NCBI GenBank assembly: GCA_950054395.1
Contig: CATLOZ010000007.1
Coordinates: forward strand, 1-37,704
DNA from: an uncultured Chloroflexota bacterium
Lineage (GTDB): Bacteria; Chloroflexota; Dehalococcoidia; Lucifugimonadales; GCA-002694895
Length of the DNA: 37,704 nucleotides
Direction of reading: 5' to 3'
The translations under genes and the position numbers were made by a program. The notes below the pieces were generated by a model that did not search any database, had not been told where the DNA came from, and worked only from the letters and a program-made list of their open reading frames with translations. Below are positions 8,148 to 18,781 of this stretch, piece by piece (positions within the stretch are counted from its first letter, which is position 1; each line of letters begins with the position of its first letter).

Positions 8148-10613
8148 TTATGTTTTTCTTAATTCTATATTTAAATGTTTTTTTAATTTTCTTAATATTT
8201 TATTTTGAGATTCGTCAATTTTTAAATTATTAAGAGTTTCATTAAAACTTTGATAAGTAATTCTAATTGTAATTGATTTTTTCTCAGGTTTCAGATCACT
8301 ATAAACATCAATTACATTTAAATCAGTTACTAATGGATTTTGTTTAATTATATCTGATATTTGATTAGATAATACGTTTTTATCTACTGTTAAAGACAAA
8401 TCCCTGATGGCTAATGGATAAGGGCTAGTTTTTGTAAATTCATTATTATAATTAATTGAATTTTCTAATTTATCTAAATTTAATTCACAATATAAAACTT
8501 CTTTTAATTTCACATTAAATTTTGCAAGGGTTTGTTCGTTAATATTTCCGATTGAACCTATCTCCACATTTTCAGAAAAAAGTAAAGCTGATTTTTCTGA
8601 ATAAAAATAATAATTATTATTTTTCTTAAATTCAATTTTTATTCCCATGGATTTTATTATTCTGTCCAAATCACCTTTAAAAGTATAAAAATTTATTTGA
8701 TCAGGAATAGAATTCCAGTTTGTTTTACTAATTAACCCAGATGATATTATTCCTAGTGAATAAGATTGGTCAGGTAATTGATATTTATTATCCATATTAC
8801 CTAAATTGAATATTCTTCCTAATTCGTAAAATTTCCAAGAATCTATTTCAGGGTATTTTTTTGAATTAATTGAAATATTATTAATTAACCCGGTTTTCAA
8901 ATTAGGACGTAGTATATTATTTTTTTTATTAATAGGATTTTGAAGTTTAATGGGGGAATTAACATTTAAATTTGTTAAGTTGTATTCGGTATTATTTATT
9001 GTTGGATAATTTATTGTTTCAATGTAACCCATGGATTTCATTTCATTCCTAATATTGTTTCTGTACATAATGTTATTATCAACAGGAATGTTATTTTTTG
9101 GATATTGTAAAGGTTCAGAACTTAAATTGTCATAACCTTTTATTCTGACAATTTCTTCTATTAGATCATCTTCGATAGTTATATCTGATCTCCAGTATGG
9201 TATTTTTACCTCTTGTGTAAAGTTTGTTTCATTTGTTTTTGATGCTGAAGCATTGAACCCCAGGCTATTTAATATATTTGCAGTTTCTTTTCTTGTAATG
9301 CTTTCGCCAATTATCTTTTTATATCTTTGGCCAGTTAAATTTTGTTTTTTATTTGGATTTATCTTTATATTTTTTGAGTATAAATCCCAATTTCCATTAA
9401 TGATAATTTCTTTTTTATTGATATCATCAATTAATGCAATTGCTCTGTTTAATGCAATTATTGATAATTCAATTGGGACACCTCTTTCAAATCTGTGAGA
9501 AGCATCTGTATTTAACCCAAGTTCCTTAGATGATTGTCTGATGTTAGACATTTCAAAACATGCCGATTCCAAAAATATATTTTTTGTTTTTGAATCTATT
9601 TCTGAATTAAAGCCTCCAATTATCCCAGCTAACCCGATAGATTGAGCGCCATCAGTTATACTTAGTATATTAGAATTTAATTCTCTATTTTCACCATCTA
9701 AAGATTTGAATTTTTCTTTGTTTTTACTAGATTTTACTTCTATTTTTTTTGTTTTGATTTTAGATAAGTCGAATGCATGTAGAGGTTGTCCAAGTTCCAT
9801 CATTACATAATTTGTGACATCAACAATATTATTTATTGGTCTCAAACCAGATTTTATAAGTCTATCTTTAATCCAAAAAGGTGAATTTTCTACTACAATA
9901 GAAGAAATTTCTGAACCACTATATCTTAAACATTTTTCGAAATTTAAATTTTGTACGTCAATATTTTTTGATTTTTTTGATTGAAAATTATTAAGTGTAT
10001 TAAGATATAAATATTTTTCATTGATTTTGTAATCAAATTTATGAGTATTGAGGATAGCTATTATTTCTCTTGTAATACCAATTACAGATAAGCAGTCCGG
10101 TCTATTAGGAGTTATGTCAAAGTGTAAAATCTCATCTCCAATAACAGAATATAAAGAAGAACCTATTTTTTCATTTTTATCTAAAACTAAAATTCCTTCA
10201 TGATCCTCAGAATATTTTAATTCAAGTGGAGAGCAAATCATTCCATTTGATTCTATTCCTCTAATATTACTTTTTTTTAAAACAATGGTTTTTTTATCTC
10301 TTGGACTATATAATTCTGATCCAGATTCAGCAAATGCTATTTTTTGCCCAACTTCAATATTATTAGCACCGCAAACCACATTGATTTTTTTACTGTTTGA
10401 AATTAATACCTCAACAAGGGATAATCTGGCAGCATTTGGATGTTTTTCAATATTTAATATTTGTCCTACTTTTAATTTGTTTTTATCCCAATCTGTACCA
10501 ATTTTTTGGATATTAGAGACTTCTGTCCCTGCCATAGTTAAAAGATCTGCTATATCATTGGCAGGAACGTCAAATTTTATATAATCTTTAATCCAAGATA
10601 TTGGAATTTTCAT
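8148..10613 (-). CDS. pheT: phenylalanyl-tRNA synthetase beta subunit
   Basis: Beta chain of the (alpha-beta)2 enzyme that charges tRNA-Phe; it carries tRNA binding and editing functions. At 821-822 residues it is within the usual 780-830. Domains in order: the N-terminal PISWIKDYIKF start and EMAP-II-like tRNA-binding fold (about 40-150, VGQILNIEKHPNAARLSL), FDITPNRPDCLSVIGITREI, the B3/4 editing domain (about 210-390, with DVTNYVMMELGQPLHAFD), B5 (about 410-490, SHRFERGVP before it), the catalytic-like core, and the FDX-ACB anticodon-binding domain (about 725-822, SPYPLAIRDLSLTVDKNV). I chose ATG at 10613. A TTG directly upstream (10616) is also possible, with AAAGG 6 or 9 bases before. It follows pheS by about 10 bases and abuts moeA. 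Confidence 0.96.
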   Translation of the reverse strand: MKIPISWIKDYIKFDVPANDIADLLTMAGTEVSNIQKIGTDWDKNKLKVGQILNIEKHPNAARLSLVEVLISNSKKINVVCGANNIEVGQKIAFAESGSELYSPRDKKTIVLKKSNIRGIESNGMICSPLELKYSEDHEGILVLDKNEKIGSSLYSVIGDEILHFDITPNRPDCLSVIGITREIIAILNTHKFDYKINEKYLYLNTLNNFQSKKSKNIDVQNLNFEKCLRYSGSEISSIVVENSPFWIKDRLIKSGLRPINNIVDVTNYVMMELGQPLHAFDLSKIKTKKIEVKSSKNKEKFKSLDGENRELNSNILSITDGAQSIGLAGIIGGFNSEIDSKTKNIFLESACFEMSNIRQSSKELGLNTDASHRFERGVPIELSIIALNRAIALIDDINKKEIIINGNWDLYSKNIKINPNKKQNLTGQRYKKIIGESITRKETANILNSLGFNASASKTNETNFTQEVKIPYWRSDITIEDDLIEEIVRIKGYDNLSSEPLQYPKNNIPVDNNIMYRNNIRNEMKSMGYIETINYPTINNTEYNLTNLNVNSPIKLQNPINKKNNILRPNLKTGLINNISINSKKYPEIDSWKFYELGRIFNLGNMDNKYQLPDQSYSLGIISSGLISKTNWNSIPDQINFYTFKGDLDRIIKSMGIKIEFKKNNNYYFYSEKSALLFSENVEIGSIGNINEQTLAKFNVKLKEVLYCELNLDKLENSINYNNEFTKTSPYPLAIRDLSLTVDKNVLSNQISDIIKQNPLVTDLNVIDVYSDLKPEKKSITIRITYQSFNETLNNLKIDESQNKILRKLKKHLNIELRKT

Positions 10614-10625
10614 CAATAAATACCT

Positions 10626-11630
10626 TTAGTTAAATTGTCTTAAAAACTGGAAATCATTTGAGTAAAAATCTCTAATATTATTAATGCCAAACCTGATCAT
10701 CGCAACTCTTTCTATTCCTAAACCAAATGCAAATCCTGAATAGATTTCAGGATCAAGATTAACATTTTGTAATACTTTTGGATGAACCATTCCTGCTCCC
10801 ATCAATTCAAGCCATTCATCATCTTTAATATTTACTGACATTTCAGCTCCAGGTTCAACAAAAGGAAAAAAATCACACCTGAATCTTGCTTTTGTTTGTT
10901 CCCCGAAAATTAATCTTGCAAATTCGAAAAGAGTTGATTTCATATTTGCAAAATTAATATTTGTATCAACAACTAACCCTTCAATTTGATGAAAGTGCCA
11001 TTCATGAGTGTTATCTGTAGCTTCATATCTATAACATTTACCTGGGACAACGACTCTAATTGGGGGTGGATATTTTTCCATTATTCGAATTTGCATAGGG
11101 GATGTATGAGGTCTTAGTAAAAGAGATTCTAATTCTTGAGTATTTTCTACCCAAATTGTATCCCATATATCTCTTGCAGGATGATTGCTTGGGATATTAA
11201 GTTTATCAAAAGCATATTCCTCTGATTCTATTTCAGGGCCTTCATATATGTTAAATCCTAAACTAGAAAAAGCATTACAAATTTCATTCATCATTTGTAT
11301 TGTTGGGTGTATTGAACCTGAGATATTGGGTTTTCCTGGTAAACTGTAATCAAAAATTTCATTTATTTTCAATTTAGAGGATTGTATAGAATTAATTTTT
11401 TTTTTGTAATATTGTTCTAAAGATATTTTAAGATCATTGGCGATTGTGCCAAGTTCGTTTTTATTTTCATTTTTTATATCTTTAAATGATTGGAAAAATT
11501 GAGATAGTTTTCCTTTCCTACCCAAATATTCAATTCGCCAATTTTCAATTTCTTCAAGGGTTTGAAGTGTTTCTAAAGATTTTATGGCATTAGATTCTAA
11601 AGTTTTTAAGTATGATTTATGATTATCCAC
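10626..11630 (-). CDS. pheS: phenylalanyl-tRNA synthetase alpha subunit
   Basis: Catalytic alpha chain of phenylalanyl-tRNA synthetase. The 334 residues fit the family. The N-terminal coiled coil (about 1-85) is followed by the class II catalytic core. Motifs are HPTIQMMNEI, GPEIESEEYAFDKLNIPSNHPARD, HTSPMQIRIM near 175, YRYEATDNTHEWHFHQIEGLVVD (motif 2), GAGMVHPKVLQNV, and motif 3 FAFGLGIERVAMIRFGINNIRDF near 305. The start codon is GTG; an AGG lies about 16 bases upstream. It is the first gene of the minus-strand operon, and a clear promoter sits at 11666-11695. pheT follows after about 10 bases. No leader peptide or T-box is visible in the short leader. Confidence 0.97.
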   Translation of the reverse strand: MDNHKSYLKTLESNAIKSLETLQTLEEIENWRIEYLGRKGKLSQFFQSFKDIKNENKNELGTIANDLKISLEQYYKKKINSIQSSKLKINEIFDYSLPGKPNISGSIHPTIQMMNEICNAFSSLGFNIYEGPEIESEEYAFDKLNIPSNHPARDIWDTIWVENTQELESLLLRPHTSPMQIRIMEKYPPPIRVVVPGKCYRYEATDNTHEWHFHQIEGLVVDTNINFANMKSTLFEFARLIFGEQTKARFRCDFFPFVEPGAEMSVNIKDDEWLELMGAGMVHPKVLQNVNLDPEIYSGFAFGLGIERVAMIRFGINNIRDFYSNDFQFLRQFN

Positions 11631-11665
11631 AAATATTTTTTGATCCTAATTAATATCAGTAGTAA

Positions 11666-11695
11666 ATTATAAAGATATATTTTTTAAAAGGTCAA
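11666..11695 (-). promoter_or_regulatory. sigma70-type promoter for pheS operon
   Basis: On the minus strand, TTGACC (11690-11695), an 18-base AT-rich spacer, and a perfect TATAAT (11666-11671). This puts a start site near 11660 and gives a leader of about 30 bases before the GTG of pheS. It fits the lone 110-base gap between gyrB and pheS. It is predicted from consensus match only. Confidence 0.6.
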
Positions 11696-11740
11696 TTAAA
11701 TTAGATGTTTAGATTATAAAAATATTCAATGTAAAGATTT

Positions 11741-14063
<2,323 letters not shown>

Positions 14064-15092
14064 TTGGAAAATAAAAGAATTATCAACCCGGAAACTTCTG
14101 TTCAGGATATTAATTCCGAGATTTCTTTAAGACCTAGAAAATTTACAGATTATGTTGGTCAGAAAAGAATTAAAGAAACATTGTCTATAGCTATAAAAGC
14201 TGCAAAACAACGCTCAGAATCATTAGATCATACTTTGCTTTATGGACCTCCAGGTTTGGGAAAAACAACTTTGGCTCACGTCATTTCACATGAAATGAAA
14301 TCTTTAATTAAAGTTACTTCTGGACCGGCAATTGAAAAGGCTGGTGATTTAGTAGCAATTTTAACGCGTCTTCAAAAAGGAGATATTTTATTTATTGATG
14401 AAATACATAGGCTTAATAAAATTTCAGAGGAAGTTTTATATTCAGCTATGGAAGAATATAGAGTTTCATGGGTAATTGAAGAAGGATTAAAAGCAAGAAG
14501 TGTAAACTTAGGGATACAACCGTTTACCCTTATTGGAGCAACAACTAAATTTGGTATGCTAAGCGCCCCCTTAAGAGATAGGTTTGGCTCTGTTTATCGA
14601 TTAGATTTTTATTCTGATACAGAAATATCAGATATACTATTCCGATCAGCAAAAATATTAAAAATAACTGCGGATAATAAAGGTTTAAAAGAAATTGCTA
14701 TAAGATCAAGAAAAACCCCAAGAATAGCTAACAGATTACTTCGAAGAGTTAGGGATTTTTCAGAAGTACAATCAAATGGAAAAATTAATGCTGAAATAAC
14801 TAAAAAAGCTTTAGATCAGTTAGAGGTAGATAATTTAGGATTAGATAAAATTGATGTTGAATTCTTACTTTCATTAGTAACAAAATTTAATGGAGGTCCA
14901 GTAGGGCTTCAAACATTGGCGGCTTCAATAAGTGAAGACAGTAACACTGTAGAGGATGTAATTGAACCATTTTTATTAAATTTAGGATTTATATCTAGGA
15001 CAAACAGAGGGCGAATCGCTACACAATTAGCCTATAAACATTTAGGTATTAATATTGAAGATAAACCTACTCAAGGTAATTTGCTGAATTAA
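14064..15092 (+). CDS. ruvB: Holliday junction branch-migration helicase RuvB
   Basis: Motor of the RuvAB complex, driving branch migration of Holliday junctions in recombination and repair. The 342-residue length is standard. It has LRPRKFTDYVGQ at residues about 22-33, Walker A GPPGLGKTTLAH near 62, Walker B LFIDEIHRL near 110, sensor 1 IGATT, and the arginine finger in APLRDRFG near 167. The C-terminal winged helix has FNGGPVGLQTLAASISED and ends in PFLLNLGFISRTNRGR. The start is TTG (14064), preceded by an AGG about ten bases upstream; no ATG lies close enough to give a full N-terminus. Its stop overlaps the stop of the convergent ABC exporter gene by four bases. ruvA and ruvC are not in the window. 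Confidence 0.96.
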   Translation: MENKRIINPETSVQDINSEISLRPRKFTDYVGQKRIKETLSIAIKAAKQRSESLDHTLLYGPPGLGKTTLAHVISHEMKSLIKVTSGPAIEKAGDLVAILTRLQKGDILFIDEIHRLNKISEEVLYSAMEEYRVSWVIEEGLKARSVNLGIQPFTLIGATTKFGMLSAPLRDRFGSVYRLDFYSDTEISDILFRSAKILKITADNKGLKEIAIRSRKTPRIANRLLRRVRDFSEVQSNGKINAEITKKALDQLEVDNLGLDKIDVEFLLSLVTKFNGGPVGLQTLAASISEDSNTVEDVIEPFLLNLGFISRTNRGRIATQLAYKHLGINIEDKPTQGNLLN

Positions 15093-16903
15093 TTTTGAAA
15101 AGATGATTCTGTAAATTTGTAATATTCTTTTTTCAGGCTCATTAGTTTTGAATGATTACCTTGTTCAGCAATTCTCCCCCCTCTGATAACAAATATATTG
15201 TCTGATAATTTGATTGTAGACAATCTATGAGCAATAATTATTGATGTTCTGTTTTTGAAAAGGACTTTTAATGCGTTTTGTATTTTTTGCTCGCTTATGC
15301 TATCAATATTAGAGGTAGCTTCATCAAGAATTAAAATTTTGGGATTTTTAATTAGAGCTCTTGCAAAACCCATAAGTTGTCTTTGCCCCTGACTCATATT
15401 TACACCTCTTTCAGATACAGAGGTATCATATCCATTTTCAAGTGAGATAATATAATCATGAATTCCTATTGATTTACAAGCGTTTATGATTTCTTCATCT
15501 GTTGCAGATTGATGATTAAATTTTAAATTGTCTTTTAAACTTCCCTGGAATAAAAAAGGATCTTGTAAAACCATTGCAATTTGTGACCCTAAATCTGATC
15601 TTGAGTATTTTTCTATTGGAATTTTATCTATACTTAATTTCCCCTTATCTTTATTAGGTGGGTAAAGCCCGGTAATAAGAGATGCTAATGTAGTTTTCCC
15701 AGCACCTGTGTCTCCAATAAATGCTACAGTCGAACCTTTTTGAATATTCATATTAATATCTGTTAGAACTTCGATATTGTTATCGTATGCAAAGTGAAAA
15801 TTTTTAAATTCAACCTCACCTTTGATAATATTTTCTGGCATATTGATTTCTAATTTATTTATTGATTTTTTTATATCTAAAAATTCAAATAACCTGGAGC
15901 CAGAAGCCATAGATCTTTGTATTTGTGTGTATTGCATCATCAGATTTCTAATTGGGTCAAAAAGTCTTTGAATATATAAAACTGAAGCAATTATTACTCC
16001 AATTGCAGCAGCATCATTTAAGATTAATTTACTGGCTACAAAAGCTGCAATAATAAGTGCAGTACTAGTAAGAATGTCTACTGGCGGCAATAAAGCTGAG
16101 GATAATTTTTGGGCTTTTAAAGCTGAATTCAGATGATCTTTGGTTTTAATATTGAAATTTTTATTGTTGTTATCTTCTCTATTAAAATTTTGTACTTCTT
16201 TTATACCGTTTAGATTTTCACTGAATGATGAAAGAACTTGTGAAATTGCTATCCTTACAGCTATAAATGCTCTTTTTGCTACAGGTTGCCAGAGCACGAC
16301 GGCAATAAAGAGGAGCGGTACGACCGATAAAGATGATATTCCAATTTTAAAATTCATTATTAAAAGTGTTGCGCAAATGCCCACTAAGGTAAGAATATCT
16401 GCCAGTGTCATAACAACAATTGAAAATGATTCTTGCAATTGTGAAGTATCTCCCATCAATCTTGACATTATGCTTCCAGATTTTGTTTTCTGAAAATAGT
16501 TTAAGTTTAGTTTTAGAAGATGGGAAAACATATCAATACGAATATCTCTGAGAGTATACTGCCCAACTCTAGCTAGATATATTTGTCCAATATAATTTGT
16601 TACCCACGCAGCGAACATGGTTAATCCAAATATTAATGATATTTTGATTAATCCAGATTTTTGACTAGCAATACCTATATTTGGATTATTAATATAATCG
16701 TCAATTCCAATTTTAATAAAATATGGAATTAATACTGCTAAACTTGCGGATAGAAGTGTGCATATAGCTCCTATTGCAGAATATTTTTTATATCTCCATA
16801 TATAAGGAGATATTCTTTTTATAACATTGATGTCATATAATTTCCCGAACATTTCATCATCGCTGTCTCCCCTAGACATTGGTCCAAAGGTATGTCCTAT
16901 CAT
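15089..16903 (-). CDS. ABC exporter half-transporter with canonical catalytic Glu (heterodimer partner 2)
   Basis: Type IV ABC exporter half-transporter of the MdlB/TM288/LmrD kind, 604 residues. The membrane domain (about 30-330) has six predicted helices. The nucleotide-binding domain has Walker A GDTGAGKTT (397-405, Lys403), a Q-loop MVLQDPF, the signature MSQGQRQ (503-509) in place of LSGGQ, Walker B ILILDEATSNID with Asp527 and catalytic Glu528, and H-loop IAHRLSTI. A degenerate signature combined with a normal Walker B is what this half of a heterodimeric exporter shows. Translation starts 15 bases after the stop of its partner, in the same direction, with no obvious Shine-Dalgarno. The N-terminus (about 1-25) is acidic and contains MSRGDSDDEM. 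Substrate (drug, lipid or peptide) cannot be told. Confidence 0.88.
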   Translation of the reverse strand: MIGHTFGPMSRGDSDDEMFGKLYDINVIKRISPYIWRYKKYSAIGAICTLLSASLAVLIPYFIKIGIDDYINNPNIGIASQKSGLIKISLIFGLTMFAAWVTNYIGQIYLARVGQYTLRDIRIDMFSHLLKLNLNYFQKTKSGSIMSRLMGDTSQLQESFSIVVMTLADILTLVGICATLLIMNFKIGISSLSVVPLLFIAVVLWQPVAKRAFIAVRIAISQVLSSFSENLNGIKEVQNFNREDNNNKNFNIKTKDHLNSALKAQKLSSALLPPVDILTSTALIIAAFVASKLILNDAAAIGVIIASVLYIQRLFDPIRNLMMQYTQIQRSMASGSRLFEFLDIKKSINKLEINMPENIIKGEVEFKNFHFAYDNNIEVLTDINMNIQKGSTVAFIGDTGAGKTTLASLITGLYPPNKDKGKLSIDKIPIEKYSRSDLGSQIAMVLQDPFLFQGSLKDNLKFNHQSATDEEIINACKSIGIHDYIISLENGYDTSVSERGVNMSQGQRQLMGFARALIKNPKILILDEATSNIDSISEQKIQNALKVLFKNRTSIIIAHRLSTIKLSDNIFVIRGGRIAEQGNHSKLMSLKKEYYKFTESSFQN

Positions 16904-16918
16904 GAAAATTTCACAGTT

Positions 16919-18664
16919 TTAATTTGTAGTTTGTAATTCATATATATTTTTATATATTCCGTTTAAATTTATTAAATGATCGTGGGAACCGTATTCAGTA
17001 ATTTCTCCTTTATTCATTACTGCAATATTGCTTGATTGTTGAAAATTGTTTAATTTATGAGCAATAGTTATAACTGTTCGCCCTGAAATTAATTTGTTAA
17101 TAGCTTTTTGAATATCCTTTTCTGTTGATGCATCAACGCTTGATGTAGAATCATCAAGTATAAGGATTGGAGGATCTAAAAGTAATGTGCGTGCTATGCT
17201 TAATCTTTGTTTTTGACCTCCAGATAAATTTGCACCATTTTCAGATATTAAGGAATTATATTTATCCGGTAAAGAGTTAATATATTCATGTATTTGAGCT
17301 ATCTGAGCTGCTTCAATTATTTTGTCCATTGAAGCAGCGGGGTTTCCATAACAAATGTTATTTTTGAATGTTTCATTAAAAATAAATACATCTTGATGCA
17401 CATAACCTATATTTTTTCTAAGTATGCCAAGGTCGATATCTTTTATATTTTTTCCATCTATATAAATTGCCCCATTACTTGGATCATAAAAACGTAGCAA
17501 TAATTGAACCAAAGTACTTTTGCCGCTACCAGCCTCTCCTGTAATTGAAATGCTTTGATTCTTTTTAATTGATAAATTTACGTCTTTTACACTTTCAGAT
17601 TTTGCATCAGGAAATTGATGAGAAACATTTTTAAAAATGATTTCACCTTTCATTTTGTAGAAGTTTGTATTTGCATTTGAGGGATTTGTTATTTGAGGCT
17701 TTGTATCTAATACCTCAAAGATTCTTTTACCACAAGTTGATCCTCTGGTACTTGCATTCAATAGCCAGCCTATCATTCTTACCGGCATAGCCAGGAGTTG
17801 CATATAAAACATAAAACTTATTAAGTCTCCAATACTCATTTCTCCATTTATTACTTTTAACCCACCGATGGCAAGTATTAAAGCTAATGTAGCCCAATAA
17901 GCAAACAGGACCGTAGTCATTGTAATGGCTCTAAAATTTTCTACATTAATATTTAATTCTTTAAATTCTTCATTTGTATTACTAAATTTGTTAATTTGAT
18001 GACTTTCAGCATAAAATGCTTTAACAACTTTGATACCGTTTAAATTTTCTTGTAACAAAGCATTTAATTCGGCATTTTTTTCTTGAACTTTCAACCATAT
18101 TTGTCTTAATTTTAAACGCATTCTAGCTGCAAGAAATCCAGATAAAACTAAAAATGAACATGCATATATAGCCAGTTCAAAATTTTTAATTAAAAGTAAG
18201 GTTATGCTACCAAAAAACATTAAGAAGACATAAGGAGATCTTACTATGCCCATTGGAATAAACATCCTTATTCCTTCTATATCTACTATTACTCTGGACA
18301 TCATTTCTCCGGTATGTGTTTTATCATGAAAATAAAAATCCAGTTTTTGTGTCTTGTCATATAGTTGATCTCTTAGTACTTTAGAAACTTTAAATGATAA
18401 AGCTTCACCATAATAGTTTTGCCCATAGGAAAATGCACCTCTTGTGCAACCTAATGAAAATAAGATAATTAAAAGGAAAGTGAGGTTAAGAGATTTGTAA
18501 ATTGATTCATTGGTTGAATTGGGATCAATTCTATCCACAATACCGCCAAGTAATTCAGGAATGAGAAGATAACTAATTACAGCACCTACGGTACAAATGT
18601 AACCAAGTATTAAATAGAGTTTGAATTTTAAAGTATAAGAAGTTATTCTTAGTAAAATATTCAT
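16919..18664 (-). CDS. ABC exporter half-transporter with degenerate catalytic site (heterodimer partner 1)
   Basis: The other half of the exporter, 581 residues, of the MdlA/TM287/LmrC kind. Six predicted membrane helices occupy residues about 15-300. The nucleotide-binding domain has Walker A GEAGSGKST (376-384, Lys382), Q-loop YVHQDVF, an intact LSGGQ (480-484), Walker B ILILDDSTSSVD with Asp504, and Asp505 where the catalytic Glu should be. The switch histidine is kept (IAHKL). In known heterodimers this Glu-to-Asp change marks the non-hydrolysing site, which pairs with the odd signature of the partner, exactly as found at 15089-16903. It is the first gene of the pair; the 117-base gap upstream is shared with the divergent S9 peptidase. 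Its substrate is unknown. Confidence 0.88.
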   Translation of the reverse strand: MNILLRITSYTLKFKLYLILGYICTVGAVISYLLIPELLGGIVDRIDPNSTNESIYKSLNLTFLLIILFSLGCTRGAFSYGQNYYGEALSFKVSKVLRDQLYDKTQKLDFYFHDKTHTGEMMSRVIVDIEGIRMFIPMGIVRSPYVFLMFFGSITLLLIKNFELAIYACSFLVLSGFLAARMRLKLRQIWLKVQEKNAELNALLQENLNGIKVVKAFYAESHQINKFSNTNEEFKELNINVENFRAITMTTVLFAYWATLALILAIGGLKVINGEMSIGDLISFMFYMQLLAMPVRMIGWLLNASTRGSTCGKRIFEVLDTKPQITNPSNANTNFYKMKGEIIFKNVSHQFPDAKSESVKDVNLSIKKNQSISITGEAGSGKSTLVQLLLRFYDPSNGAIYIDGKNIKDIDLGILRKNIGYVHQDVFIFNETFKNNICYGNPAASMDKIIEAAQIAQIHEYINSLPDKYNSLISENGANLSGGQKQRLSIARTLLLDPPILILDDSTSSVDASTEKDIQKAINKLISGRTVITIAHKLNNFQQSSNIAVMNKGEITEYGSHDHLINLNGIYKNIYELQTTN

Positions 18665-18690
18665 GTTGAAGCAGTTAATTTTTTTAACTT

Positions 18691-18719
18691 TTGATCTTAG
18701 AATATCTTAAGCTTATAAA
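18691..18719 (+). promoter_or_regulatory. sigma70-type promoter for S9 peptidase operon
   Basis: TTGATC (18691-18696), a 17-base spacer, TATAAA (18714-18719). The predicted start near 18726 gives a leader of about 55 bases before the ATG at 18782, which has AGGAG six bases upstream. It would drive the peptidase, GNAT and MFS genes together. It is predicted from consensus match only. Confidence 0.5.
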
Positions 18720-18781
18720 TATTTTTTTCAATACGCAAACGCATAAATTAAAGACAAAATTATAAAAATTAGGAGTAAATA

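Noticed and set aside
10285-10584. 99-codon plus-strand open frame inside pheT
   Set aside because: Antisense shadow of the conserved tRNA-binding domain of PheT.
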